Of a stretch of DNA of 64,000 nt, positions 42,512 to 51,477 are shown in pieces. The position numbers and the translations under genes are program-made. Position 1 is the first letter of the stretch, and every line of letters starts with the position of its first letter. The stretch is from Polyangium mundeleinium (GTDB lineage: Bacteria; Myxococcota_A; Polyangia; Polyangiales; Polyangiaceae), in contig NZ_JAQNDO010000001.1 in the NCBI RefSeq assembly GCF_028369105.1, forward strand, positions 1,302,001 to 1,366,000, given 5' to 3'. The notes beneath the pieces were generated by a model, which saw nothing but the letters and a program-made list of their open reading frames with translations, had not been told where the DNA came from and searched no databases.

Positions 42512-43567
42512 TCAGCGAAGGGTGAAGGAGAGCCCCGCTTCGATTTTGCCCCCGACGCCCTGGATCGCGGTCACCGCGGCGCCGTCGTCGGTGGCCGCGA
42601 CCGTGTGCAGCGCGACGACCGCGCCGACGCCGAGGGTCCAGGCGATCGGGCCGGTCCGCGCCCAGCCGCGGACCGTCGTGCCGGCGAGACCGGTCCAGCG
42701 TGATCCGTCGCTCGCCGTCGCGGAGCCCGAGGCCGATCCGACGAGGTGGACGCGCACCGCGTCCGCGTTCGCCTCGAGCCGCACGCCGAACGGCGCGTCG
42801 GGAGGCAGGAACGCGAAGGCCAACCCGAGGCCCGGGCCAAGGGTGTCCGCGCGCGCCGAGCCGTGCAGGGATGCGCGCGGGAGGCCGAAATCGGCGGCGA
42901 AACGAAGCTCCACGAGGAAGCGCGACAGACACCAGGCGCCGACCCACGCCGCGCCTCCGAACCCCACGCGGTGGCCGAAGAAGTCGACCGCGGTCCCGAC
43001 GACGCCGATCTCGACGAGCGGCGGCCGCGCGCGCGTGGGGAGAGCCGGGGCCGCGATCGCGCGCAGGACGGGCGGCGGCGGCGTGACGACCGGCGCCGGC
43101 GCGTCGGCGATCGTCAGCTCCATCCAGCTCGCGCGGAGCAGCTCGTCGGTCGACGCCGCGACGGCGAGAGGCCGGCCGTTCGCGGGGATTCGTCCCAGAT
43201 CGATGGTGCGCTCGACGCGCTTGTCCATGATCAGATCGCCGACCCGGATGGTCGCGAGGAAAGCACCACTCGCCTGGTGCTCGACGTGAAGGGTGATCCG
43301 AGCGATGGGGCGCGCACCGGAGGCCGGGGGACCCGGGGCCGCGCTCGGGACGACGACGACGTCGATATCGCGCGCGCCGAGCTCGGCGCGGAGATGCCGC
43401 TCCAGGGCCGTGCCGATGATGCGATCCGGAGGCTCGACCTCCAGCACCAGCTCGACCACCGCGCGACCACTCCCGGCCTGCGGGGGCGCGGCCTCGGCGC
43501 GGGCCGAGAGCGCGCCGAACGCGAGCAGCAAAGCGCCGGCGATGCGGGAACGAAGTCCTGTCCTCAT
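42512..43567 (-). CDS. Exported protein downstream of FecR gene, unknown function
   Basis: 351 residues with a cleavable-looking signal (LLLAFGALSARAEA). The first half has alternating strands typical of a small periplasmic domain (RAVVELVLEVEPPD, ARITLHVEHQ). The second half, from about residue 195, contains repeated amphipathic strands with Gly turns (VGFGGAAWVGAW, LGLAFAFLPP, VGGKIEAGLSFTLR) and an aromatic/basic last residue pair, consistent with a beta-barrel outer-membrane domain. The ATG overlaps the upstream stop (ATGA). It is the third gene of a sigma–FecR–effector operon and may be the product that system monitors or supplies. Confidence 0.72.
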   Translation of the reverse strand: MRTGLRSRIAGALLLAFGALSARAEAAPPQAGSGRAVVELVLEVEPPDRIIGTALERHLRAELGARDIDVVVVPSAAPGPPASGARPIARITLHVEHQASGAFLATIRVGDLIMDKRVERTIDLGRIPANGRPLAVAASTDELLRASWMELTIADAPAPVVTPPPPVLRAIAAPALPTRARPPLVEIGVVGTAVDFFGHRVGFGGAAWVGAWCLSRFLVELRFAADFGLPRASLHGSARADTLGPGLGLAFAFLPPDAPFGVRLEANADAVRVHLVGSASGSATASDGSRWTGLAGTTVRGWARTGPIAWTLGVGAVVALHTVAATDDGAAVTAIQGVGGKIEAGLSFTLR

Positions 43568-44685
43568 GGGCCTCCGCAGAGCCTTGCCACGCGCCCGGCA
43601 TGCAGGCTCCGCGGGTAGCGCGCACGGAACGCGTCGCGCGCGCGCGTGCAAGCCTCCCGGTCGCCGAGGTTCGCCAAAGCCTCGATGCGGGCCGCCTCCG
43701 CGTCCTCGCGAAACGGATCGCTCGGACGCTCGAGGACGGCTTCGAACGCCGCGGCCGCGCCCTGCGGATCGCGCAGCGATCCGAGGCGGATTCGCCCGAG
43801 CTCGTACGCGGCGAGCCCGGCGCGCGGATCGTCGGGGAAGCGCCGGTAGAACCGCTCGAAGTCGGCGGCCGCGTCCGCGTGGCGTCCGGCGAGCCGCGCC
43901 GCGGTCGCGCGATCGAAAAGCGCCTCGGGCGAGAGCGCGCGCGCCGATCGAGCGGACACCGAAGGCGCCGCCGTGCTGGCCGGCGCGCTCGGCGCCGAGG
44001 CCGACGCGCTCGGCGCCGCCGGCTCGCCACTGCCCCGCGGGGCGAGCGGCGGCCCCATCGTGAGCGGCTCGGGGCCGCCGCTCTTCCAATCCTGCCCCGG
44101 CTTGAGCGTCGCGAGGACCGATTGCGCCGCGTCGCGCACCTCGACCGCGCCGCGCTCGACGCGCACTTCGACCACCTCTCGATCCGCTTCCGGGCGCACG
44201 TCGACCGCGAAGCGCGTGCCTCGATCCTCCACCTCGACGTCTCCCGCGGCGACGACGAAGCGGCGCTCCTCGCGGTGCACGATGTCGCAGATCACGCTGC
44301 CGCGCTCGAGGCGCAGGCGGACCTCGTGGGCGGTCGCGGAGAGCACGTGCAGGCGCGTCGCCGCGGCCAGGCTCAAGATGCTCCCGTCGGGCAGCGACAC
44401 CTCCTGAACCGCCGCCCCCGTGTCGATCACGAGCCCCGTCATCACGGGGCTCGACGGCGGCCTTCGCCACACACCAAGGAAGAGCGCCACGGCCACGAGC
44501 GCAGCGGCCAGGATCGGGGCTGCCCGCCAGCGCATCGCGCGGCGCACCGCGGAACGCGGGCTCTCCGATCCCCGGAGCCGCGCTCGCTCGGCGTCCGCGA
44601 TGGCCGACCACATCCGCGCGATGCGCGCCTCACTCAGCGCCGGGCTCACGAAGTCCGCGATGCGGCGACGCGACACCGATCTCAT
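43564..44685 (-). CDS. FecR-domain anti-sigma/signal protein with TPR tail
   Basis: 373 residues: an N-terminal cytoplasmic segment of about 55 residues, one membrane helix (about 57–73), a FecR domain (VSLPDGSILSLAAATRLHVL, VEVEDRGTRFAVDVR, VEVRVERGAVEVRD) and a Pro/Ser/Ala hinge. TPR-like repeats follow from about residue 260 (LFDRATAARLAGRHADAAAD; FYRRFPDDPRAGLAAYELGR). It should hold the co-encoded ECF sigma factor inactive and relay an envelope signal. The start overlaps the sigma factor stop as ATGA, giving strict coupling. Confidence 0.88.
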   Translation of the reverse strand: MRSVSRRRIADFVSPALSEARIARMWSAIADAERARLRGSESPRSAVRRAMRWRAAPILAAALVAVALFLGVWRRPPSSPVMTGLVIDTGAAVQEVSLPDGSILSLAAATRLHVLSATAHEVRLRLERGSVICDIVHREERRFVVAAGDVEVEDRGTRFAVDVRPEADREVVEVRVERGAVEVRDAAQSVLATLKPGQDWKSGGPEPLTMGPPLAPRGSGEPAAPSASASAPSAPASTAAPSVSARSARALSPEALFDRATAARLAGRHADAAADFERFYRRFPDDPRAGLAAYELGRIRLGSLRDPQGAAAAFEAVLERPSDPFREDAEAARIEALANLGDREACTRARDAFRARYPRSLHAGRVARLCGGP

Positions 44686-45263
44686 CGCCCCTCCTCCCCG
44701 CGCGAACGCGAAACGTCGAGCAGGCCCTCCGCGCGGACCAGCGCGCGCTTGACGGTGGCGAGCGACCACCCGGTCTGCACGACAATCTCCTCCAGCGAGA
44801 GCTCCTCGACCCGACGCAGGATCAGCACGACGCGTTCCCTCACGGGCAGCTTGGCGATGAGGCCGTAGACCGCCACGAGCTCGGCGGCAACGTCCGGGGG
44901 CGCCGTCGACGCGATGAGCGTCTCCAGGTGCACCGGCTCGCCGCGCAGGAGCCCCAGGCGCGCCAGCAGCCGCCGGCGTCGGATGGTCGCGATTGTGACA
45001 CGGGTCACGATCGACGAGAGCCACGCCGCGAACGCCTGGGGCCGCTCGAGCTTGTGGAGCGCGCCGAAAGCCTGGGCGAAGCTCTCCTGCACGATGTCCT
45101 CGAGCTCCTCGTCGCGCCCGAGCAGTCGGAACGAGAGCCCGCTCACCATCCCCACATACCGGCGAAACAGCGCCTCTTTCGCCGGCTCGTCCCCTTCGAG
45201 CGCAGCCGTGACGAGCGCCGCGTCGCTCCGCCGCGGGTCCAGTCTCGTGACGGGCTCGGCCAT
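44682..45263 (-). CDS. ECF-family RNA polymerase sigma factor
   Basis: Taking the Met at 45263 gives 193 residues. Region 2 is clear (EALFRRYVGMVSGLSFRLLG, then EDIVQESFAQAFGALHKLER) and region 4 ends in a helix-turn-helix (LSLEEIVVQTGWSLATVKRA). A longer in-frame start 45 bases upstream cannot be excluded. It is first of three overlapping genes with FecR and an exported protein. Such sigma factors usually transcribe their own operon, but I could not find a convincing autoregulated promoter in the 97-base gap to the next gene. Confidence 0.9.
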   Translation of the reverse strand: MAEPVTRLDPRRSDAALVTAALEGDEPAKEALFRRYVGMVSGLSFRLLGRDEELEDIVQESFAQAFGALHKLERPQAFAAWLSSIVTRVTIATIRRRRLLARLGLLRGEPVHLETLIASTAPPDVAAELVAVYGLIAKLPVRERVVLILRRVEELSLEEIVVQTGWSLATVKRALVRAEGLLDVSRSRGEEGR

Positions 45264-45360
45264 GGTGGGTCCACGAGCTAAGTAGCTCGACCGCACAAAA
45301 CGGCTCACCCGGCGCGCGATTTTTCCGCGTTCACTGGCCGTGTGTGGCGGATTCCATCGT

Positions 45361-46710
45361 CTACTGGGGTAGGCGGAGGCTCGCGAATTCGTCGATCACG
45401 GTTCGCGGAACCGCGTTGGGGAGCGCGGGGACGATCGCCTGCGCGGCTTGCGGGATCTTGCCCGGATGAATCACGGCCACTTGCACCGTGCGCGAGAGTT
45501 CGTCGAGCAGGAACAGGTAGTAGCGATCATCCAGGGCGCGCCGCCACGCCGGGCCTTCCTTCGTCGCAGGGTGATCCGCGTCGATGACCGCGCCTGCATT
45601 CATCGCGGTCAGGCTGTTCACGTCCAGGAGATCGGCGTCGGCAGGAAATTGCTCGATCCCGCACGACTGAATGCCGCACGTCACACCACCGAGCGATCCC
45701 ACCTGGTACGAGCGAATGCCCGTGCTGATGACGTCGCGGTTGCCCCACTGAGGCCCGGACGCCTCGGCGATGACCTCGAACACGTTTATCTGGCCGCAAC
45801 CGTCGCCGAGCTGGCCGTTGTTCGTGTTGTTGAAACAATGGCACGGGTGGTATCCGGACCAGCCGTCGCGATTCAGCTCGGAGGGGGAGATGCCGATCCA
45901 GGGCGAATCTTGCTCTCGCTCGTCTTGGTCCGCCGCGATGCAGCTCAAAGGCTTCAGCGAAGGATCATCGGCGTAGGGCATCGACGCCAGCAGGACGACG
46001 AGCTTCGAGCCGGGCCATCCATCGTAGTCGAGACCCGACCCCGGACAGTACGGATCGCTGCCGGGCCCGCACGGGAACTTGCGCTGCTGCATCGCGAAGA
46101 ACGTGCAGCTGTTGCCCAGGTCTCCGTCGAAGATCGATGCGTCGTTCGGCCCGGAGAAGTGGAAATTGTACGGCGTGTCCGGCGTCCGCCGGTCCCAGAA
46201 CGAACGGATCGCCCACGGGCCTCCTCGATCGGCGAGCGGCTGATAGACGGCAAACTGTTTCACGCGGAGCGGCCCGTCGAGCACCATCGTCAGCTGCTCG
46301 TTGAACGGGGTCAGCAGGTTGGACGTGACCTCGTGTTTGGTCCGGCAGCAGAACTCGCTGCCCCAGCCGAAGTCGATGGTCTCCGACTGCACGTCGCAGC
46401 GGGGGTCCCCGGGCTCGGCTTCGATGCGACGCCCCCAATAGCCCTCCGCTCCGATGTTGAGGAACGTCAACGTCCCGCCGCGGGTGACGACGCCCGTGTT
46501 CGTCGGGACCGCCGGCTCGTGCGGCGGCGCGTGCGTGTTGCCGAGATCGAGCCAGTTCCCCGTGTCCGGATCGCCGAGCGGCGGGCCGCCTCCGGCCTGG
46601 CCGGAGCCACCGCCGCCGCCGCCATTGCTCGAGCCACACGCCCCGACCGTGATCACGCCCGAGAGGACGAGGAGAGCCAGCCCGAAGAGTCGACGCAAAG
46701 AAAACCTCAT
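45361..46710 (-). CDS. TOS1-like (DUF2401-type) lipoprotein, second copy
   Basis: 449 residues with a signal ending TVGAC (Cys25) and a Gly linker. The domain opens with TRGGTLTFLNIGAEGYWGRR and has several Cys pairs. Its signature CHCFNNTNNGQLGDGCGQ, then INVFEV matches the Cys-rich core of the fungal cell-wall protein TOS1 (C-x-C…GCGE-x-D-x-FEV). Here the family Glu after GCG is Gln, whereas the paralogue at 49017–50270 keeps Glu. TOS1 proteins are linked to beta-1,3-glucan of yeast walls. It is last in a four-gene leftward run with a GH128 enzyme. Confidence 0.7.
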   Translation of the reverse strand: MRFSLRRLFGLALLVLSGVITVGACGSSNGGGGGGSGQAGGGPPLGDPDTGNWLDLGNTHAPPHEPAVPTNTGVVTRGGTLTFLNIGAEGYWGRRIEAEPGDPRCDVQSETIDFGWGSEFCCRTKHEVTSNLLTPFNEQLTMVLDGPLRVKQFAVYQPLADRGGPWAIRSFWDRRTPDTPYNFHFSGPNDASIFDGDLGNSCTFFAMQQRKFPCGPGSDPYCPGSGLDYDGWPGSKLVVLLASMPYADDPSLKPLSCIAADQDEREQDSPWIGISPSELNRDGWSGYHPCHCFNNTNNGQLGDGCGQINVFEVIAEASGPQWGNRDVISTGIRSYQVGSLGGVTCGIQSCGIEQFPADADLLDVNSLTAMNAGAVIDADHPATKEGPAWRRALDDRYYLFLLDELSRTVQVAVIHPGKIPQAAQAIVPALPNAVPRTVIDEFASLRLPQ

Positions 46711-46724
46711 GGAGGAATCCAGGC

Positions 46725-48062
46725 TCAAAGATCCTCGAGAATCGCGAAAACGTGATCCCCGCGGTCCTGGAAGACGGGGCCGTTGATGATCCACCGGCCG
46801 TTCTTGTCGTTGAGCGAATGGCACTCGGGGCCCGATCCGGTGGGAATCCACTCGCCATTTTCCTGCTGCTCGTACGAGAGCGTGCCGAGGAGCTCGGTCG
46901 TCTTGTCCTTGCCGAGATACCGGTAGAGCGTGATCTTGTAGAGCTGATCCTTCGTCGGGATGTCGCCCATCTGCGTCCGCGCCGCGCGCAGTTCAGGCCA
47001 CGTGAAGCCCTCGGCGTGGGCGAAGTTGTAGCCAGCCTTGTCGCACCCGCCCGAATAAGGCTTGTGGTAGTTGCCGGGCGAGTTGAGGCCGGGAGCGCCG
47101 TCGTCCTCCCAAATGGCGACCTCCTCCATGGGCCGGCCCTTTTGACCCCAGTACTTGTGTCCAGGAGCCCCGGGCGCGGCGTAGCCGGGCAGGAAGGTCT
47201 CGGACGCGTAATACGACTCGTTGCCGGGGAACTGGGTCCGTGTCGTCGGGATGGGCGCGTTGGCTTTGTTGATGGTCACGCAGCCGTGGTAATCGTCCCA
47301 GCCTTCGTCGTGGCTGGCGAGCTTGGCCTTCTCCGGCTTGGGCACGTAGACGTGGCCCGTGGGATCGACGTAGAGTCCGAAGTTGAGCTGCCAGTTCGCG
47401 CCGTGTCGAGGCCACTCGAACCCCTGCGAGTCGGGCGCCGCCGGGTTGAGGAAAAACATCTCGTAGCCGTCGCCGTCGGGGTGCACGACCCACGTCGGCC
47501 GGAAGCCCGTAAAGTTGATCGGATCGCCGGGGAGCGGATCCTTGTTGTAGATGGAGTATCCGTACTCGTAGCCGCCGTTCACGTGATAAATGAAGGGACG
47601 CATCCCTCCATTCTTCTGGACGAGCTCGCCGGGGTCGTCGTTCGATCCAATCGACCAGCCCTTGTTCTTCTCGCCGGGCGTCCAGGCGACGTCGTCCATG
47701 ACTCCCTTGATGTACGGGAGCTCGAAGTTGCTATCCACGATGTAGTGGGTCTCGGTCTCCACCATCGGGAACGCCTTCTCGCATTGGACCGCCTGAAGGG
47801 TGTAGGTCCACGGCATCGAGGCGACGATCTCGTAGGGAGTCCCCTGGAAGGTCGTGTCCCCGATGTGCTTGACCCGGTACGTCTTGGAGAATGGAGTGGA
47901 GTTGTCGACACCTTCCGCGAGGCAGGCGTCCTCGGGGCGGTTGTCAGGACCGTTGTCGACCCAGGGCCCTCCGGTGTCGCCGTCCGAGTTCGCGCCATCG
48001 CCCCCGCAGCCGGCGAGGACGCTGGAGAGAAGGCCAATTCCTATCATGATTGCGCTTTTCAT
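46725..48062 (-). CDS. Unassigned secreted lipoprotein in glucan operon
   Basis: The Met at 48062 follows GGAGGG and gives a lipobox at VLAGC (Cys19). The 445-residue product is rich in Trp, Tyr, Gly and Asp (WPRHGANWQLNFGLYVDPTG, GYEMFFLNPAAPDSQGFEWP), a composition typical of secreted carbohydrate-active or carbohydrate-binding proteins, but I recognise no family. Gene order (TOS1-like, GH128, this protein, TOS1-like; spacings of 8 to 34 bases) argues that it works on the same polymer. It could be a new glucan-active fold. Confidence 0.7.
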   Translation of the reverse strand: MKSAIMIGIGLLSSVLAGCGGDGANSDGDTGGPWVDNGPDNRPEDACLAEGVDNSTPFSKTYRVKHIGDTTFQGTPYEIVASMPWTYTLQAVQCEKAFPMVETETHYIVDSNFELPYIKGVMDDVAWTPGEKNKGWSIGSNDDPGELVQKNGGMRPFIYHVNGGYEYGYSIYNKDPLPGDPINFTGFRPTWVVHPDGDGYEMFFLNPAAPDSQGFEWPRHGANWQLNFGLYVDPTGHVYVPKPEKAKLASHDEGWDDYHGCVTINKANAPIPTTRTQFPGNESYYASETFLPGYAAPGAPGHKYWGQKGRPMEEVAIWEDDGAPGLNSPGNYHKPYSGGCDKAGYNFAHAEGFTWPELRAARTQMGDIPTKDQLYKITLYRYLGKDKTTELLGTLSYEQQENGEWIPTGSGPECHSLNDKNGRWIINGPVFQDRGDHVFAILEDL

Positions 48063-48096
48063 CGAGAGCACCCTCCAGTCCAATCAAGCGGTCTTG

Positions 48097-49008
48097 TCAC
48101 TCGCAGGGCTTCTGGGGCGCGGCCACGTACGCTTGGCCGAGCTCCGTCAATACGCCGTCGTCCCCCAGCAGGCTCGCGTTCGCCACGTTGTCGGGCCGAC
48201 CGGAGAACCACGCGTACCGCGCGATGCGCGGCTCGTCCTCCAGGTACTCGAGCGCGTCGACCATGAAGTCTTTTTGCTCGGCGAGCGAGCCTGCGTTGTC
48301 GCACGCGAACTCGGTCAGCCAGAGCGGCTTGTCGAACCTCGTCTTGTAGGTCTCGATGTGGTTGATGAGCCACCGGGCCTTGTTGGTCCCGTCGCCCTGG
48401 CAGGCCGTGTAGATGTGGATGCCGATGTAATCGACGCGGCACCCCTCGCAGGCGGCGAAGAAGTCGTCGAGGTACTTGAAGGGATCCGTCTCCTGGCACG
48501 ATCCTCCGCAGAAGTTCACGGCGGGCGACACCAGCGCGAGGCCGCGCGCGTCGGCGACCGCCTCCACGTGGGGCCAGAGCGCCGCGGCCTGGGCCGCCGA
48601 CATATTGGCCTGCTCGCCGAAGTTCGGCTCGTTGAAGCCGAGCAAGAAGTTCACGCCGTCGGGGATCTCTCCGGCGATTTGCGCGGCGCGCATGCTGTCG
48701 AGGCCGCCGCCGCCCCACACCATGGGAACGTATTCGACGCCGAGCATCTTGTACACGTCGGGCTTCACGCCCTCGTCCGGCACGTGCGCCCAGTTGTACC
48801 ACCACGATACCGCTGGCGAGAGCGCCGCCATGTCCGCCTTCGAATGGTAACCGTAGGCGACGCCGCGCTTGCAGCCGGTGGCATGCTGGATCGGCGGCCC
48901 GCTGCCGCCGCCCGGGCCCGGAAGCGGCTCGCTCGAGCCGCAGGAAGCCGAGACGAGCGCCGCCATCGCCGCACCCGCCAACCATCGAATTCGTGTGTCG
49001 TGAAGCAT
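48097..49008 (-). CDS. GH128-type (Asl1-like) beta-1,3-glucanase lipoprotein
   Basis: 303 residues with a lipobox at VSASC (Cys23) and a shorter linker than its paralogue at 41531. The catalytic domain starts CKRGVAYGYHSKADM and has WWYNW, VEYVPMVWG, FNEPN (acid/base Glu127), VDYIGIHIY and WLTEF (nucleophile Glu233), then ARYAWFSGRPDN. This is the full GH128 pattern. It should hydrolyse beta-1,3-glucan outside the cell. It starts eight bases after the upstream TOS1-like gene, so the pair is almost certainly co-transcribed. Confidence 0.88.
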   Translation of the reverse strand: MLHDTRIRWLAGAAMAALVSASCGSSEPLPGPGGGSGPPIQHATGCKRGVAYGYHSKADMAALSPAVSWWYNWAHVPDEGVKPDVYKMLGVEYVPMVWGGGGLDSMRAAQIAGEIPDGVNFLLGFNEPNFGEQANMSAAQAAALWPHVEAVADARGLALVSPAVNFCGGSCQETDPFKYLDDFFAACEGCRVDYIGIHIYTACQGDGTNKARWLINHIETYKTRFDKPLWLTEFACDNAGSLAEQKDFMVDALEYLEDEPRIARYAWFSGRPDNVANASLLGDDGVLTELGQAYVAAPQKPCE

Positions 49009-49016
49009 GGGATCAA

Positions 49017-50270
49017 TCACTCGGGCAAGCGCATCGAGAGCAGCGCGTCGATGGTCGTGCGGGAAAGGCCGCCGGGCAGCGACGGGAGCATCTCCGCGGC
49101 CGCGGCAGGGACCTTGTCGGGGTGGATCACCGCGACCTGGATTTGTCGCTGCTTCTCGTCGAGCAGGATCATGAAGTAGCGATCGCCGATGGGCCGGCGC
49201 CACACGGGGCAACCGTCCGAAGCGCCGCCGACCGCGATCTCGGGTCCCGTCGTGTAGGCCTTTTTCGCGCAGGCATCGACGACCTCGACGTCGTCGGCGA
49301 AGGCGTCGCGATCGCAGCCCTCCCCGCAGACGTTGCCGCCGACGTGGCCGGCCTGGAACGAGCGGACGCCGGTGCTCATGAACTCGCGGTTGCTGTATTG
49401 ATTGTTGTCCATCACCACCTCGAAGACGTTGATCTCGCCGCAGCCGTCGCCGACCGTGCCCGTCTTCGAGTAGCAATTGCAGAGCCCGTTCCACTTGCGG
49501 CCGCCGTCGCGGATGAGCTCGGAAGCCACGAACGCGACCCACGGGCCCGGGTGACCTTGCCCGCCGCCGTCGCATTTCTGCACGCCCGCGTCGTCGAACG
49601 TCATCGACGCGAGAAAGACGATGAGCTTCGAGCCCTTCCAGCCGAGGTGGTTGATGCCCGGATCGTTCGGGCAATAATAATCCTTCCCGTCTCCACACGA
49701 GAACGGCGTCTCTTGCATGAAGTAATTGACGCAATCCTTTTTCGTGAAGTCGCCCGTGAAGTCGGCAGACGTCGTCTGCCCCTCGGTGACGACGAGGTTC
49801 TTGCCGTGGCCGCTCTGCGCGTCCCACGAGGAGACCAAAGGCCACGACGACGGGTCTTCGCCCGGCTGGTAGACCGCGAGCTGCTTGAGGCGGATGGCCT
49901 TCAGGATCAAGGTCATCTCCTCGTCGAAGGGCGCGAGCGTGTCGCTCGTCGTGTGCTGCTCTTTCATGCAGCAGTGCCCTCCCCAGGTGTCTGTCCCGTC
50001 CTTGTAGGTGCACGCTGGATCGCCGGCCTCGCGGTCGATTCGACGGGGCCACCATCCGGGCGCGCCGACGTTGGTGAACGTCATGGTCCCGCCGCGCGTC
50101 GGCGTGCTCGGCTCCGGGGTCTGTGGGCCGGAGCCCGTCGTGCCGGAGCCCGTCGTGCCGCCGCTCCCTCCGGCCCCGTCCGAGGATCCTGCGTTGCCTT
50201 GGCCTCCACCTCCGCAGGCACAGGCGAGCATCACGAGAGCAGCGCGAACGAAGAGGGAAGGGAGCCTCAT
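49017..50270 (-). CDS. TOS1-like (DUF2401-type) lipoprotein, first copy
   Basis: 417 residues with a lipoprotein signal (LVMLACAC) and a Gly/Ser/Thr linker to about residue 55. The domain opens GGTMTFTNVGAPGWWPRRI and carries CNCYSKTGTVGDGCGE, then INVFEV at about 264–285, the core signature of fungal TOS1-type wall proteins. Glu279 and Glu284 are spaced like a carboxylate pair of a glycoside hydrolase. The second copy at 45361 is clearly paralogous from end to end. It leads the four-gene glucan operon; the 153 bases upstream should hold the promoter. Confidence 0.75.
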   Translation of the reverse strand: MRLPSLFVRAALVMLACACGGGGQGNAGSSDGAGGSGGTTGSGTTGSGPQTPEPSTPTRGGTMTFTNVGAPGWWPRRIDREAGDPACTYKDGTDTWGGHCCMKEQHTTSDTLAPFDEEMTLILKAIRLKQLAVYQPGEDPSSWPLVSSWDAQSGHGKNLVVTEGQTTSADFTGDFTKKDCVNYFMQETPFSCGDGKDYYCPNDPGINHLGWKGSKLIVFLASMTFDDAGVQKCDGGGQGHPGPWVAFVASELIRDGGRKWNGLCNCYSKTGTVGDGCGEINVFEVVMDNNQYSNREFMSTGVRSFQAGHVGGNVCGEGCDRDAFADDVEVVDACAKKAYTTGPEIAVGGASDGCPVWRRPIGDRYFMILLDEKQRQIQVAVIHPDKVPAAAAEMLPSLPGGLSRTTIDALLSMRLPE

Positions 50271-50423
50271 CGAGCAGCAAGTGGATCGGCGCGCGAAAAC
50301 GGCTCACGGGTGAGACGAAATCGTTCCCGCCTTCGCCCACCTGTCGCGCTCACGTGAGCGCCGGCACCCGGGCGTCGTGCTGCGCTGCGTGTGCGCAAGC
50401 GCCTCTAAGGCGCATCGGGGAGA

Positions 50424-51419
50424 TCAGGCCTCATGCCGTTCACCCCGGCGGTGTTCTCGCCGGTATGCGCCTGGGGCCACGCCGCCCCAGCGCTTGAAGG
50501 CCCGATTGAACGACGCCTCGCTCTGGTAACCGATGCTCTCCGCGACTTCGATCAGTGGTAGCTCGCTCTCCCGAAGGAACTGGGCGGCCTTCGTCATCCG
50601 CCACCGCGCGAGGTACTCGAGCGGGGGCTCTCCGACGAGCGAGCTGAAGCGCGCGGCGAAGCTGGACCTCGAGAGGGCAACGGCCGTCGCGAGACGCTCG
50701 ACGGTCCAGGGCTCGGCGGGTCTCTCGTGGATGAGGGAGAGGGCCTTGCGGATCTGCGGATCCGCGAGCGCACACAGCCCGTGCTCGTGGCACTGGCGCG
50801 CCGCGATGTGCGTCCGGAGTGCCTGCACGAACAGGATGTCCGCGAGCCGGCTCATGATGACGGTCGCGCCCGGGCTTACCGAGGCGCTCTCCGCGATGAG
50901 CAGTTGCACGAGGGGCGCCAGCGAGGGGGACATCGCGGGATCGTCCGCGGTGACGTGAATGACGCGTGGAAGCCCCTCGAACAACGGCGTGCGAGGCGCG
51001 GCGCCGAGCCGGAAGGTCCCCGCGACCAGGGTGGTGCGGGTCCCATCACCGCCGAGCCGGATCGGCCCTACCCCGCGGGCCCGCTGACATTCACCGTGTC
51101 CGAGCATGTGGAGCGGGCTGCCTTCCGCATCGCGCAGCGTGTGCCCTCCGCCGTGCGGAAACAGCGCCAGATCACCGGCGGACAGGACGATGGCTCCCTC
51201 GACTTTCTCGACCTCCAGGCGAGCGCTCCCACGCGCGACGATGACGATGTGCGCGCCGGGGCTCTCCGGGAACCGGATTCCCCAGGGAGCACCCAGCTCG
51301 AAGCGACCATGCATGAGGGTCGTCAGACGCATCGCGTCCAGCACATCCGCGAGGACGTCGGTTACCGGCTCGTCCACTGGCGCTGGACGATCGGTCAATT
51401 TATTTGGACTGGATGCCAT
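50424..51419 (-). CDS. AraC-family regulator with cupin sensor domain
   Basis: 331 residues from the Met at 51419. The N-terminal half is a cupin-like effector domain (PGAHIVIVARGSARLEVEKV, LALFPHGGGHTLRD). The C-terminus has the two AraC helix-turn-helices (LATAVALSRSSFAARFSSLV and IGYQSEASFNRAFKRWGG). It is divergent from the old-yellow-enzyme gene with 58 bases between starts, the usual layout for direct control of the neighbour, often in response to an electrophile; the ligand is unknown. Confidence 0.9.
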   Translation of the reverse strand: MASSPNKLTDRPAPVDEPVTDVLADVLDAMRLTTLMHGRFELGAPWGIRFPESPGAHIVIVARGSARLEVEKVEGAIVLSAGDLALFPHGGGHTLRDAEGSPLHMLGHGECQRARGVGPIRLGGDGTRTTLVAGTFRLGAAPRTPLFEGLPRVIHVTADDPAMSPSLAPLVQLLIAESASVSPGATVIMSRLADILFVQALRTHIAARQCHEHGLCALADPQIRKALSLIHERPAEPWTVERLATAVALSRSSFAARFSSLVGEPPLEYLARWRMTKAAQFLRESELPLIEVAESIGYQSEASFNRAFKRWGGVAPGAYRREHRRGERHEA

Positions 51420-51477
51420 GGCACGTCCATAGCGGCCTGCCCATTTTCTGTCCACCAGACCTCAACAAGGAAGAACC

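Noticed and set aside
43568-44611. Extension of the exported protein gene to a 699-residue frame
   Set aside because: The extra part overlaps the FecR gene out of frame; the ATGA junction and signal peptide at 43567 decide the start.
46752-48266. 504-codon plus-strand frame (and those at 23028–24533 and 45448–46755)
   Set aside because: Antisense shadows of lipoprotein and radical SAM genes with good signals and motifs on the other strand.
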